Source: Gordonia sp. (in: high G+C Gram-positive bacteria) (GTDB lineage: Bacteria; Actinomycetota; Actinomycetes; Mycobacteriales; Mycobacteriaceae). From it: 64,000 nucleotides of DNA. The stretch is taken from assembly GCF_020438995.1 (NCBI RefSeq), contig NZ_JAGQTN010000024.1, positions 1 through 64,000 on the forward strand, written 5' to 3'. The position numbers were made by a program, and so were the translations under genes. Positions 53,009-61,886 of this stretch are shown piece after piece; the stretch's first letter is position 1; every line of letters starts with the position of its first letter. Under the pieces are notes generated by a model that saw only the letters and a list, made by a program, of their open reading frames with translations, made no database searches and had not been told where the DNA came from.

Positions 53009-54118
53009 CTACACCCAGAGGGTTGCGGGATCGGTTGCCTGCGTTGTCGGTCCGGCCGGCGTGTCGGGCGAGGTGCGTGAGAACCGGGGCGCTACCTGCG
53101 CCTGCCGGACACCGTCGATCTCGACGAGATTGGCGCGCGCGGCCATGTGCGGCTCGTCGGGTGCCTCGCCGAAGGTGAGGACGGGCGAGACGCAGGCATC
53201 GGTACCGTCGAACACCGCGGTCCACTCCTCCCGGGTACGGGAGGCGAACGTGTCGGTGAAGATCTTCTTCAGCTCCGTCCAGCGGGTGATGTCGCCCTGT
53301 CCGGGCAGGTCGGCGTCGTCGAGTTCGAGGCCTTTGAGGAGTTCGGCGTAGAACTGCGGCTCGATGGCGCCGACGGCCATGTACTTGCCGTCGGAGGTCT
53401 CGTAGACGTCGTAGTAGGGGGCGCCGGAGTCGAGGAAGTTCACTCCGCGCACATCCGACCACATGCCGGTGGCCCGGAAGGCCCACATCATCTGCCCCAG
53501 CAGCGAGGCGCCGTCGACCATCGCGGCGTCGACGACCTGCCCGCGCCCGGACACCTGACGTTCCAGGAGCGCCGAGAGTACACCGACGACCAGGAACATC
53601 GATCCGCCGCCGAAGTCGCCGAACAGGTTGAGTGGCGGCACCGGACGCTCACCGGCGCGGCCGACGGCGTGCAGCAGACCGGTGAGGGAGATATAATTGA
53701 TGTCGTGTCCGGCGCGGTCGGCGCGCGGGCCGTCCTGGCCCCAGCCGGTCATGCGCCCGTACACCAGTCCGGGATTGACCTCGGCGAGGTCGTCGGGCCC
53801 GAAACCGAGACGTTCCATCACTCCCGGGCGGAAACCCTCGATGAGTACGTCAGCCTTGGCGATGAGCCCGAGCACCGTCTCGCGGTCGGCGGGATTCTTG
53901 AGATCGGCCTCGATGACCTTCCGGCCGCGCAGCAGGGCGTCACCGACCTTTCCGGGTTTCGGCAGCTGGCCCGGCCGCTGCACGCGGACCACATCGGCAC
54001 CGAGGTCCGACAGCAGCATCGCGGCGTGCGGTCCGGGACCGATTCCGGCAAATTCGATGACCCGGATGGCGTGCAGCGGACCGCTTTTTCCACTGGTGAC
54101 GTTCGGTGTGGATGTCAT
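53009..54118 (-). CDS. mcr: alpha-methylacyl-CoA racemase (CaiB/BaiF family)
   Basis: A 369-residue class III CoA-transferase-fold protein: [55 protein letters not shown] and [20 protein letters not shown]. The His in GHDINY and Asp in GDFGGG match the acid/base pair of M. tuberculosis Mcr (His126, Asp156), so it should epimerise 2-methylacyl-CoA rather than transfer CoA. Such enzymes prepare (25R) sterol side chains and pristanoyl-CoA for beta-oxidation. It lies inside the mft cluster on the opposite strand, between the SDR and mftE. Confidence 0.85.
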   Translation of the reverse strand: MTSTPNVTSGKSGPLHAIRVIEFAGIGPGPHAAMLLSDLGADVVRVQRPGQLPKPGKVGDALLRGRKVIEADLKNPADRETVLGLIAKADVLIEGFRPGVMERLGFGPDDLAEVNPGLVYGRMTGWGQDGPRADRAGHDINYISLTGLLHAVGRAGERPVPPLNLFGDFGGGSMFLVVGVLSALLERQVSGRGQVVDAAMVDGASLLGQMMWAFRATGMWSDVRGVNFLDSGAPYYDVYETSDGKYMAVGAIEPQFYAELLKGLELDDADLPGQGDITRWTELKKIFTDTFASRTREEWTAVFDGTDACVSPVLTFGEAPDEPHMAARANLVEIDGVRQAQVAPRFSRTSPDTPAGPTTQATDPATLWV

Positions 54119-54303
54119 GGATTCCGAATCTCCTCGGGTATGGGGACCCCGCCTGCCTCCGGTGGTACTCGTGGCCGCGCGATCGTGTGATTGTGTCGTC
54201 GGTCACCACAGCTTGGCACACCCGAGCGAACGTTCGGGAAGGGGGCCCGGAACCATATATGAACCTGCCTGCGGTCACCCTTACCCCGGTGCCGTCCTAT
54301 CGC

Positions 54304-54309
54304 TAGAGT
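54304..54309 (+). promoter_or_regulatory. -10 element of the mftE-mftF-mftG operon, leaderless
   Basis: TAGAGT ends seven bases before the mftE ATG at 54317. The perfect palindrome CGAACGTTCG at 54228-54237 lies further upstream and could be a regulator site for this promoter or for the divergent racemase gene. Confidence 0.45.
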
Positions 54310-54316
54310 TGACCGA

Positions 54317-55054
54317 ATGACGCGTGGCTCGGGGCTCGGTGCTCTCTCATGGCCTGAGCTCGACGGCTCCGCGGTGACATTGCTCGTTCCGCTGGGCGCC
54401 GTCGAACAGCACGGACCGCACCTTCCCCTCGACACCGACATCCGCATCGCCGATGCGGTGGCCCGCCGCGCCCAGCCGCAGCTAGCCGGTAATCCGTCCG
54501 ATCAGACCTTCCTGGTGGCACCGGGCCTGCCGTACGGGGCCAGCGGCGAGCACGAGGGCTTTCCCGGGACGATCTCGCTGGGTCACGAGGCGTTGCGGCT
54601 GGTGCTCATCGAGTACGGGCGCAGCGCATGCCGGTGGGCACGGCGGATCGTGTTCGTCAACGGGCACGGCGGCAACGGCCGGACTCTGGTCGAAGCGGTG
54701 CGGCTGCTGCGCTACGAGGGCCGCGACGTGGCCTGGTTCGCCTGCGGACATCCGGCCGGCGATGCCCACGCCGGAGATACCGAGACATCGGTGCTGCTGC
54801 ATCTGACGCCCGGCGATGTGCGCCTGACAGACGCGGCGCCCGGCAATCGCGCGCCGATCGCGGAACTACTGGCGCCGATGCGGGCCGGCGGGGTGGCCGC
54901 GGTGAGTGCCAACGGGGTGCTGGGCGATCCCACCACCGCCACCGCGGCGCGCGGCGCCGACCTCGTCGGCGCGTTCACCTCGGCACTGGTGTCGGCGGTC
55001 GCCCGGTGGGATGTCGACGACCGCGGTCTGCTGCGGGGCGGTGCCGCCGCGTGA
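54317..55054 (+). CDS. mftE: mycofactocin peptidase, creatininase family
   Basis: The 245-residue metallopeptidase has the creatininase metal ligands: VPLGAVEQHGPHLPLDTD, GASGEHEGFPGT, FVNGHGGNGRTL and GDAHAGDTETSVLL. MftE cuts the modified MftA to free the C-terminal Val-Tyr-derived unit. Its own promoter appears to be a leaderless one directly upstream, which would allow mftEFG to be controlled apart from mftABCD. The stop overlaps the mftF GTG. Confidence 0.93.
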   Translation: MTRGSGLGALSWPELDGSAVTLLVPLGAVEQHGPHLPLDTDIRIADAVARRAQPQLAGNPSDQTFLVAPGLPYGASGEHEGFPGTISLGHEALRLVLIEYGRSACRWARRIVFVNGHGGNGRTLVEAVRLLRYEGRDVAWFACGHPAGDAHAGDTETSVLLHLTPGDVRLTDAAPGNRAPIAELLAPMRAGGVAAVSANGVLGDPTTATAARGADLVGAFTSALVSAVARWDVDDRGLLRGGAAA

Positions 55055-56499
55055 GCGTCGTCGACAGCCGCGACGGGAGTACCGGCGGCGAGGTAGCGGC
55101 CGTGCCGACCGACCTGCCCGATGGTTTCCAGGTGCAGGTGGACCTGCGCTGCGCCCAGCGGGGCGACCTGCGTTACCTCGTCGGCGGTTCCCCGACCCGG
55201 ATGCTGCGGCTGTCCGACGCCGCCCTCGGAATGATGTCTTCCGATGGTCGTATTGCTGTGTGTGACAAGGCAACCCGAACCCTCTGCCGTCGCCTGCTCG
55301 ATGCCGGGATCGCCCACCCGCGGCCGATGTTCGGGCCGTCTGCCGATCAGGTGACCGTCGTGGTCCCGGTGCGTGACAACCAGGAGGGCATCGACCGGTT
55401 GATCGCGACCCGGGGTGAGGCCCGGATGATCGTCGTCGACGACGGTTCGGACGTTCCGATCACCGTGCACGGCGACGGGGTGAGTGTGCTGCGTCTAGAC
55501 CGCAATCGCGGCCCCGCCGCCGCTCGCAACGCCGGAGCGGCAGCCGCGACAACAGATTTCGTCGCTTTCGTCGATTCGGACTGTGTGCCCGAACCCGACT
55601 GGCTGACGATGCTGCTGCCGCATTTCTCCGACCCTGCGGTGGCGGTGGCCGCACCCCGCATCGTCGGATTGAACACGCGCCCAGGCCTGTTCGCTCTCGC
55701 CGCCCGCTACGAGAACGGATACTCCTCGCTCGATATGGGGCCGACGGAGGCTCCGGTGGTGCCGTCCACCCCGATGCCGTACGTGCCGAGTGCCGCGATG
55801 CTGGTGCGCCGCAGCAGTTTTCCCGGTTTCGACGAGTCGCTGCGCGTGGCCGAGGATGTGGACCTGTGCTGGCGTCTGCACGAGGCCGGCTGGCGGCTGC
55901 GGTACGACCCGGTGGCGCGCGTGGCCCACGACCACCGCACCGGAATGCGCGAGGTGCTCGGACGTCGCCGCTTCTACGGCACCGGTGCGGCCTATCTGGC
56001 CGACAGGCATCAGACTCTTGCCGCGCCGATCGTCATGTCGGTCACCATGGCCGCCGCCGTCGTCGCGCTGCTCACCCGTACCGCCACGGGTACGGCGGTT
56101 GCGATGCTGCTGCTCGGGCAGATGGCGGTGCGCCTGCGCCGTCGGCTCGACGGCCTGCCGCAGGCCCCGCTGGTCGCCGCCCGGATGACCGGTCGCGCCG
56201 CCGGCTTCGGACTTCTGCAGGCCGGGGCGGCGATCTGCCGGCACTACTGGCCGATAGCCCTTGTGCCCACACTGTTTTCCCGCAGATACCGGACACTGGT
56301 CGTGGAGGTGGCGATCGCCGAGGGCCTCATCGACTGGACCCGCCGGTTCATCAGTGAGCCAGGCGTACGGCCCGCGCTCGGTCCCGTGGGTTATGTGATC
56401 ATGCGCCGCCTCGACGACCTCGCCTACGGTCTCGGGCTGTGGCAAGGGGTGATCGCCCACCGCGATCCGGGGGCGCTGCGGCCGGTCCTGAGCAAGTGA
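55051..56499 (+). CDS. mftF: mycofactocin oligosaccharide glycosyltransferase
   Basis: The 482-residue GT2 enzyme has VTVVVPVRDNQEGIDRLIAT, MIVVDDGSDVPI, LDRNRGPAAARNAGAAAATT and the DxD-type DSDC in VAFVDSDCVPEPDW, then AEDVDLCWRLHEAGWRLRYD, and two hydrophobic segments near the C-terminus (IVMSVTMAAAVVALLTR). The first 90 residues form a small PqqD-like part found in MftF proteins. It adds a beta-1,4-glucan chain to (pre)mycofactocin. The GTG at 55051 overlaps the mftE stop; the stop shares a base with the mftG ATG. Confidence 0.92.
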   Translation: MSVVDSRDGSTGGEVAAVPTDLPDGFQVQVDLRCAQRGDLRYLVGGSPTRMLRLSDAALGMMSSDGRIAVCDKATRTLCRRLLDAGIAHPRPMFGPSADQVTVVVPVRDNQEGIDRLIATRGEARMIVVDDGSDVPITVHGDGVSVLRLDRNRGPAAARNAGAAAATTDFVAFVDSDCVPEPDWLTMLLPHFSDPAVAVAAPRIVGLNTRPGLFALAARYENGYSSLDMGPTEAPVVPSTPMPYVPSAAMLVRRSSFPGFDESLRVAEDVDLCWRLHEAGWRLRYDPVARVAHDHRTGMREVLGRRRFYGTGAAYLADRHQTLAAPIVMSVTMAAAVVALLTRTATGTAVAMLLLGQMAVRLRRRLDGLPQAPLVAARMTGRAAGFGLLQAGAAICRHYWPIALVPTLFSRRYRTLVVEVAIAEGLIDWTRRFISEPGVRPALGPVGYVIMRRLDDLAYGLGLWQGVIAHRDPGALRPVLSK

Positions 56500-57776
56500 T
56501 GCACGACGTCGTCGTCGTCGGCGCGGGCAGTGCCGGATGTGTGCTGGCCGAAAGACTCTCGCGTGACCCCGACCGTTCGGTGCTGCTGCTCGAACGTGGG
56601 CCGGGATGGCCCTACGCCGAGGTGACCGATCTGTACCACCTGCCTGTCGGCGCCGATGCTGCCACGGTCGGGCGAACGGTCAGCTATCCGGTGTCACCGC
56701 CGGACCTGGCGGTGGTGCGTGGTCACGGGATCGGAGGGTCGGCCGCGGTGAACGGTGCGTATTTTCTGCGTTGGCACCGCGACGATTTCGTGTCCTGGGA
56801 GCACCCGATCGCCGACATCGAAGCTGCCTACGCCGAGGTCGAGTCGGTGATGTCGGCAAGCCCTTTCGCCGACGACGAACTCCCCGACGCGGCAAGGGCT
56901 TTCGAACAATGGTGGGGCGCGCTGCTGCCCACCCGACCGGTCGGTGAGCGGTGGCCGGCCGTCGGGGTCAATCGGATCCACTCCAACAGCATTCGCGACG
57001 CGGCGGGCGGACGCCGGGTGACCACCGCCGAGGCATTCCTGCGTCCTGCGCTCGGGCGGCCGAACCTCACCGTCCGGACGTCGACCACGGTGACCGCGCT
57101 GGAGTCGAAGGGCGACCGGGTGCTGGGCGTGCGTTGCGACACTGAGTCGATCCGGTGCGACGAAGTCGTCCTCTGCGCGGGGACACTCGGAACTGCGGCG
57201 ATCCTTTTCGCCTCGGGTCTGGCTACCGGGCCGCTGCGCGTTGTCGAACATCGGGAGATGCTGGTGCACTACCGTTTACGGCACTCGCCGGGGCGTCCCA
57301 CACCGTTGCTCCCAACGGTGGCACACACCGCATCTGGTTGTGAGATCCGCTGTTACGGAGGAGATTTTGCCGACTACATCGACGGTGTCCCACCACTCGG
57401 ACCGGCCATCGGGGTGGCCGCCATGTCGCCGGGCACTCCCGGCACCCTGGTCTGGGACGGTGCCACCCTGACCGTCGACCTGGGTTCGGCACCGGACCTA
57501 CCCGCGCGCCTGGCCCCCGAACTCGACCAGGTCCAGGACATGCTGAATTCAGGGGACTTCCGGGGCATCATCGAACCCGGATCGGTGCGCGTGGACCCGG
57601 TGGTCCGCACATCCCAGCACGCGTCGGGATCACTGCCGATGGGCGACCGGACGGACAGGTTCGGCGCGCTGGACGGAGTCCACGGCCTGCGGATTGTGGA
57701 CGGATCCATCCTCCCGCCCGGCGGCCGCAGCGGACCGCACGCCACCACCGTTATGGTCGCGGCGCTTTCGTCATAA
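56499..57776 (+). CDS. mftG: mycofactocinol dehydrogenase, GMC oxidoreductase
   Basis: The 425-residue flavoprotein begins MHDVVVVGAGSAGCVLAERL with the FAD motif and LLLERGPGWPY, has GIGGSAAVNGAYFLRWHRDD, CAGTLGTAAILFASG and the GMC C-terminus with QHASGSLPMGDRTDRFG and DGSILPPGGRSGPHATTVMV. MftG reoxidises reduced mycofactocin and hands electrons to the respiratory chain. It is shorter than typical choline dehydrogenases, as MftG is. Its TAA stop lies inside a palindromic repeat (copy C). Confidence 0.92.
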   Translation: MHDVVVVGAGSAGCVLAERLSRDPDRSVLLLERGPGWPYAEVTDLYHLPVGADAATVGRTVSYPVSPPDLAVVRGHGIGGSAAVNGAYFLRWHRDDFVSWEHPIADIEAAYAEVESVMSASPFADDELPDAARAFEQWWGALLPTRPVGERWPAVGVNRIHSNSIRDAAGGRRVTTAEAFLRPALGRPNLTVRTSTTVTALESKGDRVLGVRCDTESIRCDEVVLCAGTLGTAAILFASGLATGPLRVVEHREMLVHYRLRHSPGRPTPLLPTVAHTASGCEIRCYGGDFADYIDGVPPLGPAIGVAAMSPGTPGTLVWDGATLTVDLGSAPDLPARLAPELDQVQDMLNSGDFRGIIEPGSVRVDPVVRTSQHASGSLPMGDRTDRFGALDGVHGLRIVDGSILPPGGRSGPHATTVMVAALSS

Positions 57777-57842
57777 ACCCCACCGGTGGGCTCCGGCATC
57801 GCAATAATCTCCTCGCCGAGCCTCAGCGGTGGGGTTTGTGAC
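57770..57842. repeat. 73-bp palindromic repeat, copy C
   Basis: Right arm CTCAGCGGTGGGGTTTGTGA is intact, left arm has several changes; the core GGCATCGCAATAATCTCC is well conserved. It covers the mftG stop codon and probably ends its transcript. Confidence 0.85.
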
Positions 57843-57931
57843 GGCCTCGCCCGTCAACCGACGCATCCACAGTCGGCCGGCCTGTGGATGGGCGCCGTGA
57901 CATCCGGGGGTCTGCTGTCCACGCTGGGTGG

Positions 57932-58774
57932 ATGAACTCGCGCACCGCCCTTGCCCATGGTCATGGGGTCGTCTCGTTCGCGACCCTGCGGTCGGCCCTC
58001 GCCCACGCGGAGATCCGGCGACTGATCTCAGCCGGACAACTCCGACCGGTACGCAGGGGGTGGTATGCAGCGCCGTGGGCCGATAAGACCGTCGTCGCAG
58101 CGGTCGCCTCGGGCGGGGTGTGCAGTTGTGTGTCAGCGCTCAAGCTGGCCGGGGTGTGGGTGCCGAACATAGGTCGCCGCACCCACGCCCGTGCCTGCGG
58201 CGCGGCTCACCGCGCCAGGCCGGACAACGACTTCTGCAGGCAATACGGCCGACCGGAGCCGGAAGACCAGGCCGTCGACGGCGTCGATGTGGCATTGCGT
58301 CACGCTGTGCGGTGCCTCGATGGCGAGGGAATCATCGTGGTCGTCGACTCGATCATCAACCTGGGCCTGGCAGGCAGGGATGAGGTCGCCCACCTGCTAC
58401 GACAGTGTCCCGCCGAGGTCCGAAATCTCGTGGACAAATGCGACACCGCCGAATCCGGGACCGAAACGATGGTCCGGTGCCGCCTGCGGGCCCACAACGT
58501 CAAGCTGACCCCACAGGTGTGGATCCGCGGGATCGGCCGGGTGGACTTCCTGGTGGGCAACCGGCTGATCATCGAAGTCGACAGTGAGGAGTTTCATCAT
58601 AACGTCGCGCAGTTCCACAAAGACCGGGAACGTGACCGCATTGCCGTCGAAAAGGGATACCTGGTGGTCAGGTTGACCTACCACGACATAGTCCGTGACT
58701 GGGCCGCCGCAGAGGAATCCATTCTTGAAATTGTCCGGCGCCGCGACCACCTCCGTCACAAACTCCACCGCTGA
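57932..58774 (+). CDS. DUF559-like nuclease-fold protein
   Basis: The 280-residue product has an N-terminal winged-helix-like segment (VVSFATLRSALAHAEIRRLI, LRPVRRGWYA) as in AbiEi-type proteins and a C-terminal restriction-endonuclease-like domain: GRVDFLVGNRLIIEVDSEEF, HHNVAQFHKDRERDRIAVEK and YLVVRLTYHDIV. The Asp, Glu-x-Asp and Lys-containing pattern fits DUF559/Vsr-like nucleases. Biological role is not known. ATG 57932 is used; an in-frame GTG at 57884 would add 16 unsupported residues. The last seven codons and the stop are in palindromic repeat copy D. Confidence 0.75.
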   Translation: MNSRTALAHGHGVVSFATLRSALAHAEIRRLISAGQLRPVRRGWYAAPWADKTVVAAVASGGVCSCVSALKLAGVWVPNIGRRTHARACGAAHRARPDNDFCRQYGRPEPEDQAVDGVDVALRHAVRCLDGEGIIVVVDSIINLGLAGRDEVAHLLRQCPAEVRNLVDKCDTAESGTETMVRCRLRAHNVKLTPQVWIRGIGRVDFLVGNRLIIEVDSEEFHHNVAQFHKDRERDRIAVEKGYLVVRLTYHDIVRDWAAAEESILEIVRRRDHLRHKLHR

Positions 58775-58827
58775 GGCCCCGCATCGCAATAATCTCCCCG
58801 CCGGGTCTCAGCGGTGGGGTTTGTGAC
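58755..58827. repeat. 73-bp palindromic repeat, copy D
   Basis: Arms GTCACAAACTCCACCGCTGA and complement, core GCATCGCAATAATCTCCCC. It contains the stop of the plus-strand gene and ends five bases before the stop of the convergent gene at 58832, so it can act as terminator for both. Confidence 0.85.
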
Positions 58828-58831
58828 AGGG

Positions 58832-59329
58832 TCAGGCGGGGGTGACCCAGGTGGTGATGTCGCAGTGGACCACCTCGATGCCGTCGGTGTCGCGGATCTC
58901 GATGGAGACCACCACGTCGGTGCCCTCGGTGATCGTGGCGAAGTCGATCGGATGGGCGAGGGTGGCGGTGGCGGTGAGGCGGGTGTTGGCCTTGGTCAGG
59001 TACTGCGCCGACATGCCCTTGGGGATCCAGCGGTGGGTGGTGGGGGTGGTGGCCTCCATCAACATGCCCATGGCGACCTCGGCGAGGTTGCAGGCGGCGA
59101 TGGCGTGGAAGGTACCGATGTGGTTGTGGATGCCGAACCACTTGGGTGCGGAGACCACGCAGCGTCCGGGTTCCATCTCCGAGACGTAGGGCAGGATCGT
59201 GCCGAAGTAGGGGACCCGGGCCACCATGCCCAGGGAGAACAGTGCATTGCCGACGACGTTGTCGGGCAGTTTGCGACGAAGACGGTAGGTGGCGCTTCCG
59301 GCCGCGGTGGAGATCGACATGCGCGCCAT
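58832..59329 (-). CDS. DUF4442 hotdog-fold protein
   Basis: The 165-residue product has RCVVSAPKWFGIHNHIGTFH, AIAACNLAEVAMGMLMEATT and KGMSAQYLTKANTRLTATAT, the hotdog fold of DUF4442/PaaI-like proteins; the helix after HNHIGTFHA is the thioesterase active helix. It may hydrolyse an acyl-CoA. A second start (MSIST) at 59320 is possible. The inverted repeat TCTTAC/GTAAGA at 59329-59346 overlaps the first ATG, which hints at control by a TetR protein. Confidence 0.8.
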   Translation of the reverse strand: MARMSISTAAGSATYRLRRKLPDNVVGNALFSLGMVARVPYFGTILPYVSEMEPGRCVVSAPKWFGIHNHIGTFHAIAACNLAEVAMGMLMEATTPTTHRWIPKGMSAQYLTKANTRLTATATLAHPIDFATITEGTDVVVSIEIRDTDGIEVVHCDITTWVTPA

Positions 59330-59346
59330 CTTACTGCTTGGTAAGA
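59329..59346. promoter_or_regulatory. inverted repeat TCTTAC-N6-GTAAGA at the DUF4442 start
   Basis: Six-base arms with six-base spacing directly before and touching the start codon. The CTTAC/GTAAG half-site is common in TetR operators of this group. The regulator is not identified. Confidence 0.4.
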
Positions 59347-59353
59347 AGTGGGA

Positions 59354-60079
59354 CTACTGGGCGAACGGAGCGAGCAGGCCCGCATACGGCTTGGCCGGCG
59401 GCGGCGCGAACTCGCCGGTGCGGGTGCCGGTGCGCAGGCCCATCGCGGCCATCGCGGTCAGCATCCCCACCCCGGCGGCGATGCCGTCGATCACGGGCGC
59501 ACCCACGTCGTCACCGATGCCGGCGGCGAATTCGGCCATCCCGGCGCAACCGAGGACCACCGCGTCCGAGCCGTCGGTGGTCAGCGCTTCCGCGCACATC
59601 TTGGTGATGACGGCGAGCGCCTCGGGATCGGTCTCCAACTCCAGAACGGGGATCTCGCAGGCGTGAATGCCGCGGCAGCTGCGGGTGAATCCGTAGTGCC
59701 CGACCAGGTCGGCGGCTCGGCCGATGGTGCGGCCGGCGGTGGTGACGATCGAGAATCCGCGGCCCAGCGGTGCGGCGAGATGCATTGCCGCCTCGGCGAT
59801 CCCGAGTACCGGGGCCTTGGCGACCTCGCGTGCGGCGTCAAGTCCGGGATCGCCGAAGCACGCCAGCAGATAGCCGTCGGCTCCCGGGTGGTCCGCGATC
59901 GCGGCGAGGACGCCGGGCACGGCCAGCGCCTCGTCGTAGTGGCTTTCGATCGAGGCCGGCCCCATCGTGGAGGTGACCGAGACGATCTCGGCGTCGGGCC
60001 GGGCGACGGTACGGGCGGCACTGTCGATGACGGCCGTCATCGACGCGGTGGTGTTGGGGTTGATGACGACGATGCGCAT
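59354..60079 (-). CDS. Asp/Glu/hydantoin racemase family protein
   Basis: The 241-residue enzyme starts MRIVVINPNTTASMTAVIDS, the hallmark opening of hydantoin and allantoin racemases, and has the two catalytic Cys in YLLACFGDPGLDAAREV and AVVLGCAGMAEFA. It interconverts stereoisomers of 5-substituted hydantoins or allantoin. ATG 60079 fits the family start; a longer frame to 60115 exists. It is 85 bases downstream of an NCS1 permease gene on the same strand, an arrangement for uptake and use of hydantoin-like compounds. No hydantoinase is in the window. Confidence 0.85.
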   Translation of the reverse strand: MRIVVINPNTTASMTAVIDSAARTVARPDAEIVSVTSTMGPASIESHYDEALAVPGVLAAIADHPGADGYLLACFGDPGLDAAREVAKAPVLGIAEAAMHLAAPLGRGFSIVTTAGRTIGRAADLVGHYGFTRSCRGIHACEIPVLELETDPEALAVITKMCAEALTTDGSDAVVLGCAGMAEFAAGIGDDVGAPVIDGIAAGVGMLTAMAAMGLRTGTRTGEFAPPPAKPYAGLLAPFAQ

Positions 60080-60164
60080 GTGGGCTCCCGGGGTGAGGAG
60101 GAGTGGTGACGACACCGGCCCCCTCGTGACTCACGAGGGGGCCGGCGCGAGAACACAGGACCGC

Positions 60165-61730
60165 TCAGTACAGCGTGCGTTCGGCGGATCCGTCGGCGGC
60201 GTCGGCACCGACCACGGGCTCGACACCGGAGTCGTAGAGGAATGTCTTCGGCGCGTACTTCATCCCGGTCCAGTAGACGGCCCCGGCGACACCGGCGCCG
60301 ATGAACCAGGTGAAGCTCGCGGCGTAGGCGGTACCCCAGATGACCACGCACAGCGGCGGTATCAGACCCACGACGGTCGCGATCACCGCGACCGGATTCC
60401 AGCCCTTGCGGTATGCGTACGTGGCGCCCGGTTCCATGCTGAACAGGTCGTCGACGACGATCTTCTGCTTCTTGATCAGATAGAAGTCGACCAGGAGGAT
60501 GCCGAACAGCGGGCCGATGACCGCGCCGAGGGTGTCCAGCGTGTAATGGATCGCGTCGGGGTTGTTGAACAGGTTCCACGGGGTGATCAGCACCGAACCG
60601 ACCGCGGCGATCATTCCGCCGGTGCGCCAGGTGATCTTGGTCGGCGCGACGTTGGAGAAGTCGAAGGCGGGGGAGACGAAGTTGGCGACGATGTTGATAC
60701 CGATGGTGGCGATCGCGAAGGTGAGCACGCCCAGGACCGCGGCGGTGGTGTTGTCGATGCGGTCGACGATGTGCACCGGGTCGGTGATGATCGCGCCGTT
60801 CTCATCCTTGCCGATGACGGTGACGCCCGCCGAGACGGTGCACACCACCAGGAGCGAGAAGAACAGGAAGTTGACCGGCAGTCCCCAGAAGTTCCCCTTC
60901 TTGACCTCGCCGAATGTCTTTCCGTAGCGGGAGAAGTCACCGAAGTTGAGCATCGGTCCCGAGAAGTACGACACCACAAGGGCTATCGCTCCGATGGTGG
61001 CGGTCACCGAATCCCAGCCCACTTTTCCGGGTCCGACGGACAGATCCAGTGAGACGTTGCTCCAGCCCGCTTTGGCGATGAGGTAGCCGGCCAGAATCAC
61101 CATCACGACGTACACGGCGGGTCCGCAGAAATCGATGAATTTGCGGATGGTCTCCATACCGTTCCAGAAGACGATGGCCTGCAGAATCCACATAAGGATG
61201 AAGCCGCCCCATCCGAGGATGCTCAGGCCGAGGAATCCGTAGTCGTCGACGACGTCATATTTCGCCAGGCTCGGCCAGAACTTGATGGCCAGCAGGCCGA
61301 ATGCCACCGAGGCCAGGTAGGTCTGGATTCCATACCAGGCGACGGCGATCAGCCCGCGCAGGATGGCCGGGATGTTGGCGCCCATCACGCCGAATGACAC
61401 CCGGGTGGTCACCGGATACGGAACCCCCGCCAGCTGTGACGGTTTGGCCACCAGGTTGCACAGGATGTTGACGGCCACGATGCCGATGATCAGCGCCACC
61501 AGCACCTGCCAGGCGGCGATACCGAGGGCGAAGAGGCTGCCGGCGAAGACATATCCGCCGACACTGTGAATATCGGACATCCAGAAAGCAAAGATGTTGT
61601 ACCAGGTCCAGCTTTGCTTGCGCAGTGGTGCGAGGTCGCTGTTGGTCAATCGTTGGTGATACTCGAGTTTTATGACACTTTCACCGGCGGCGCTGTGCGC
61701 GGTCGCAGGGGCGTTTTCCGTGGCGGTCAT
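60165..61730 (-). CDS. NCS1-family nucleobase/hydantoin:cation symporter
   Basis: The 521-residue transporter has about twelve membrane segments and NCS1 motifs: TNSDLAPLRKQSWTWYNIFA near the N-terminus, VTTRVSFGVMGANIPAILRG, FLGLSILGWGGFILMWILQA and GPMLNFGDFSRYGK. The set is that of Mhp1 and PucI-type permeases for hydantoins, allantoin or nucleobases. The racemase gene downstream supports a hydantoin or allantoin substrate. A GntR gene lies 156 bases upstream on the same strand, with an inverted repeat in the gap. Confidence 0.88.
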   Translation of the reverse strand: MTATENAPATAHSAAGESVIKLEYHQRLTNSDLAPLRKQSWTWYNIFAFWMSDIHSVGGYVFAGSLFALGIAAWQVLVALIIGIVAVNILCNLVAKPSQLAGVPYPVTTRVSFGVMGANIPAILRGLIAVAWYGIQTYLASVAFGLLAIKFWPSLAKYDVVDDYGFLGLSILGWGGFILMWILQAIVFWNGMETIRKFIDFCGPAVYVVMVILAGYLIAKAGWSNVSLDLSVGPGKVGWDSVTATIGAIALVVSYFSGPMLNFGDFSRYGKTFGEVKKGNFWGLPVNFLFFSLLVVCTVSAGVTVIGKDENGAIITDPVHIVDRIDNTTAAVLGVLTFAIATIGINIVANFVSPAFDFSNVAPTKITWRTGGMIAAVGSVLITPWNLFNNPDAIHYTLDTLGAVIGPLFGILLVDFYLIKKQKIVVDDLFSMEPGATYAYRKGWNPVAVIATVVGLIPPLCVVIWGTAYAASFTWFIGAGVAGAVYWTGMKYAPKTFLYDSGVEPVVGADAADGSAERTLY

Positions 61731-61799
61731 GATTTCTCCTCGGTTAAGCCGGACGTCGGGTCGACGTTGACGGTTTTCAACCTAGGAACAGTGTGTTAC

Positions 61800-61818
61800 T
61801 CGGCGATTACCTCGCCGA
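61800..61818. promoter_or_regulatory. inverted repeat between GntR and permease genes
   Basis: TCGGCGA, five bases, TCGCCGA, in the 156-base gap upstream of the permease. It may be the operator of the GntR protein. Confidence 0.4.
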
Positions 61819-61886
61819 TATATTTTTCCTCCGGCCCGGATCGATCTGATGAGCATTGCGGCTGATCGGTCCCGGATAGATGAGTC

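Noticed and set aside
53009..54118. Formyl-CoA or carnitine CoA-transferase
   Set aside because: The racemase residues (GHDINY, GDFGGG) are present and the catalytic Asp of the transferases is not where expected.
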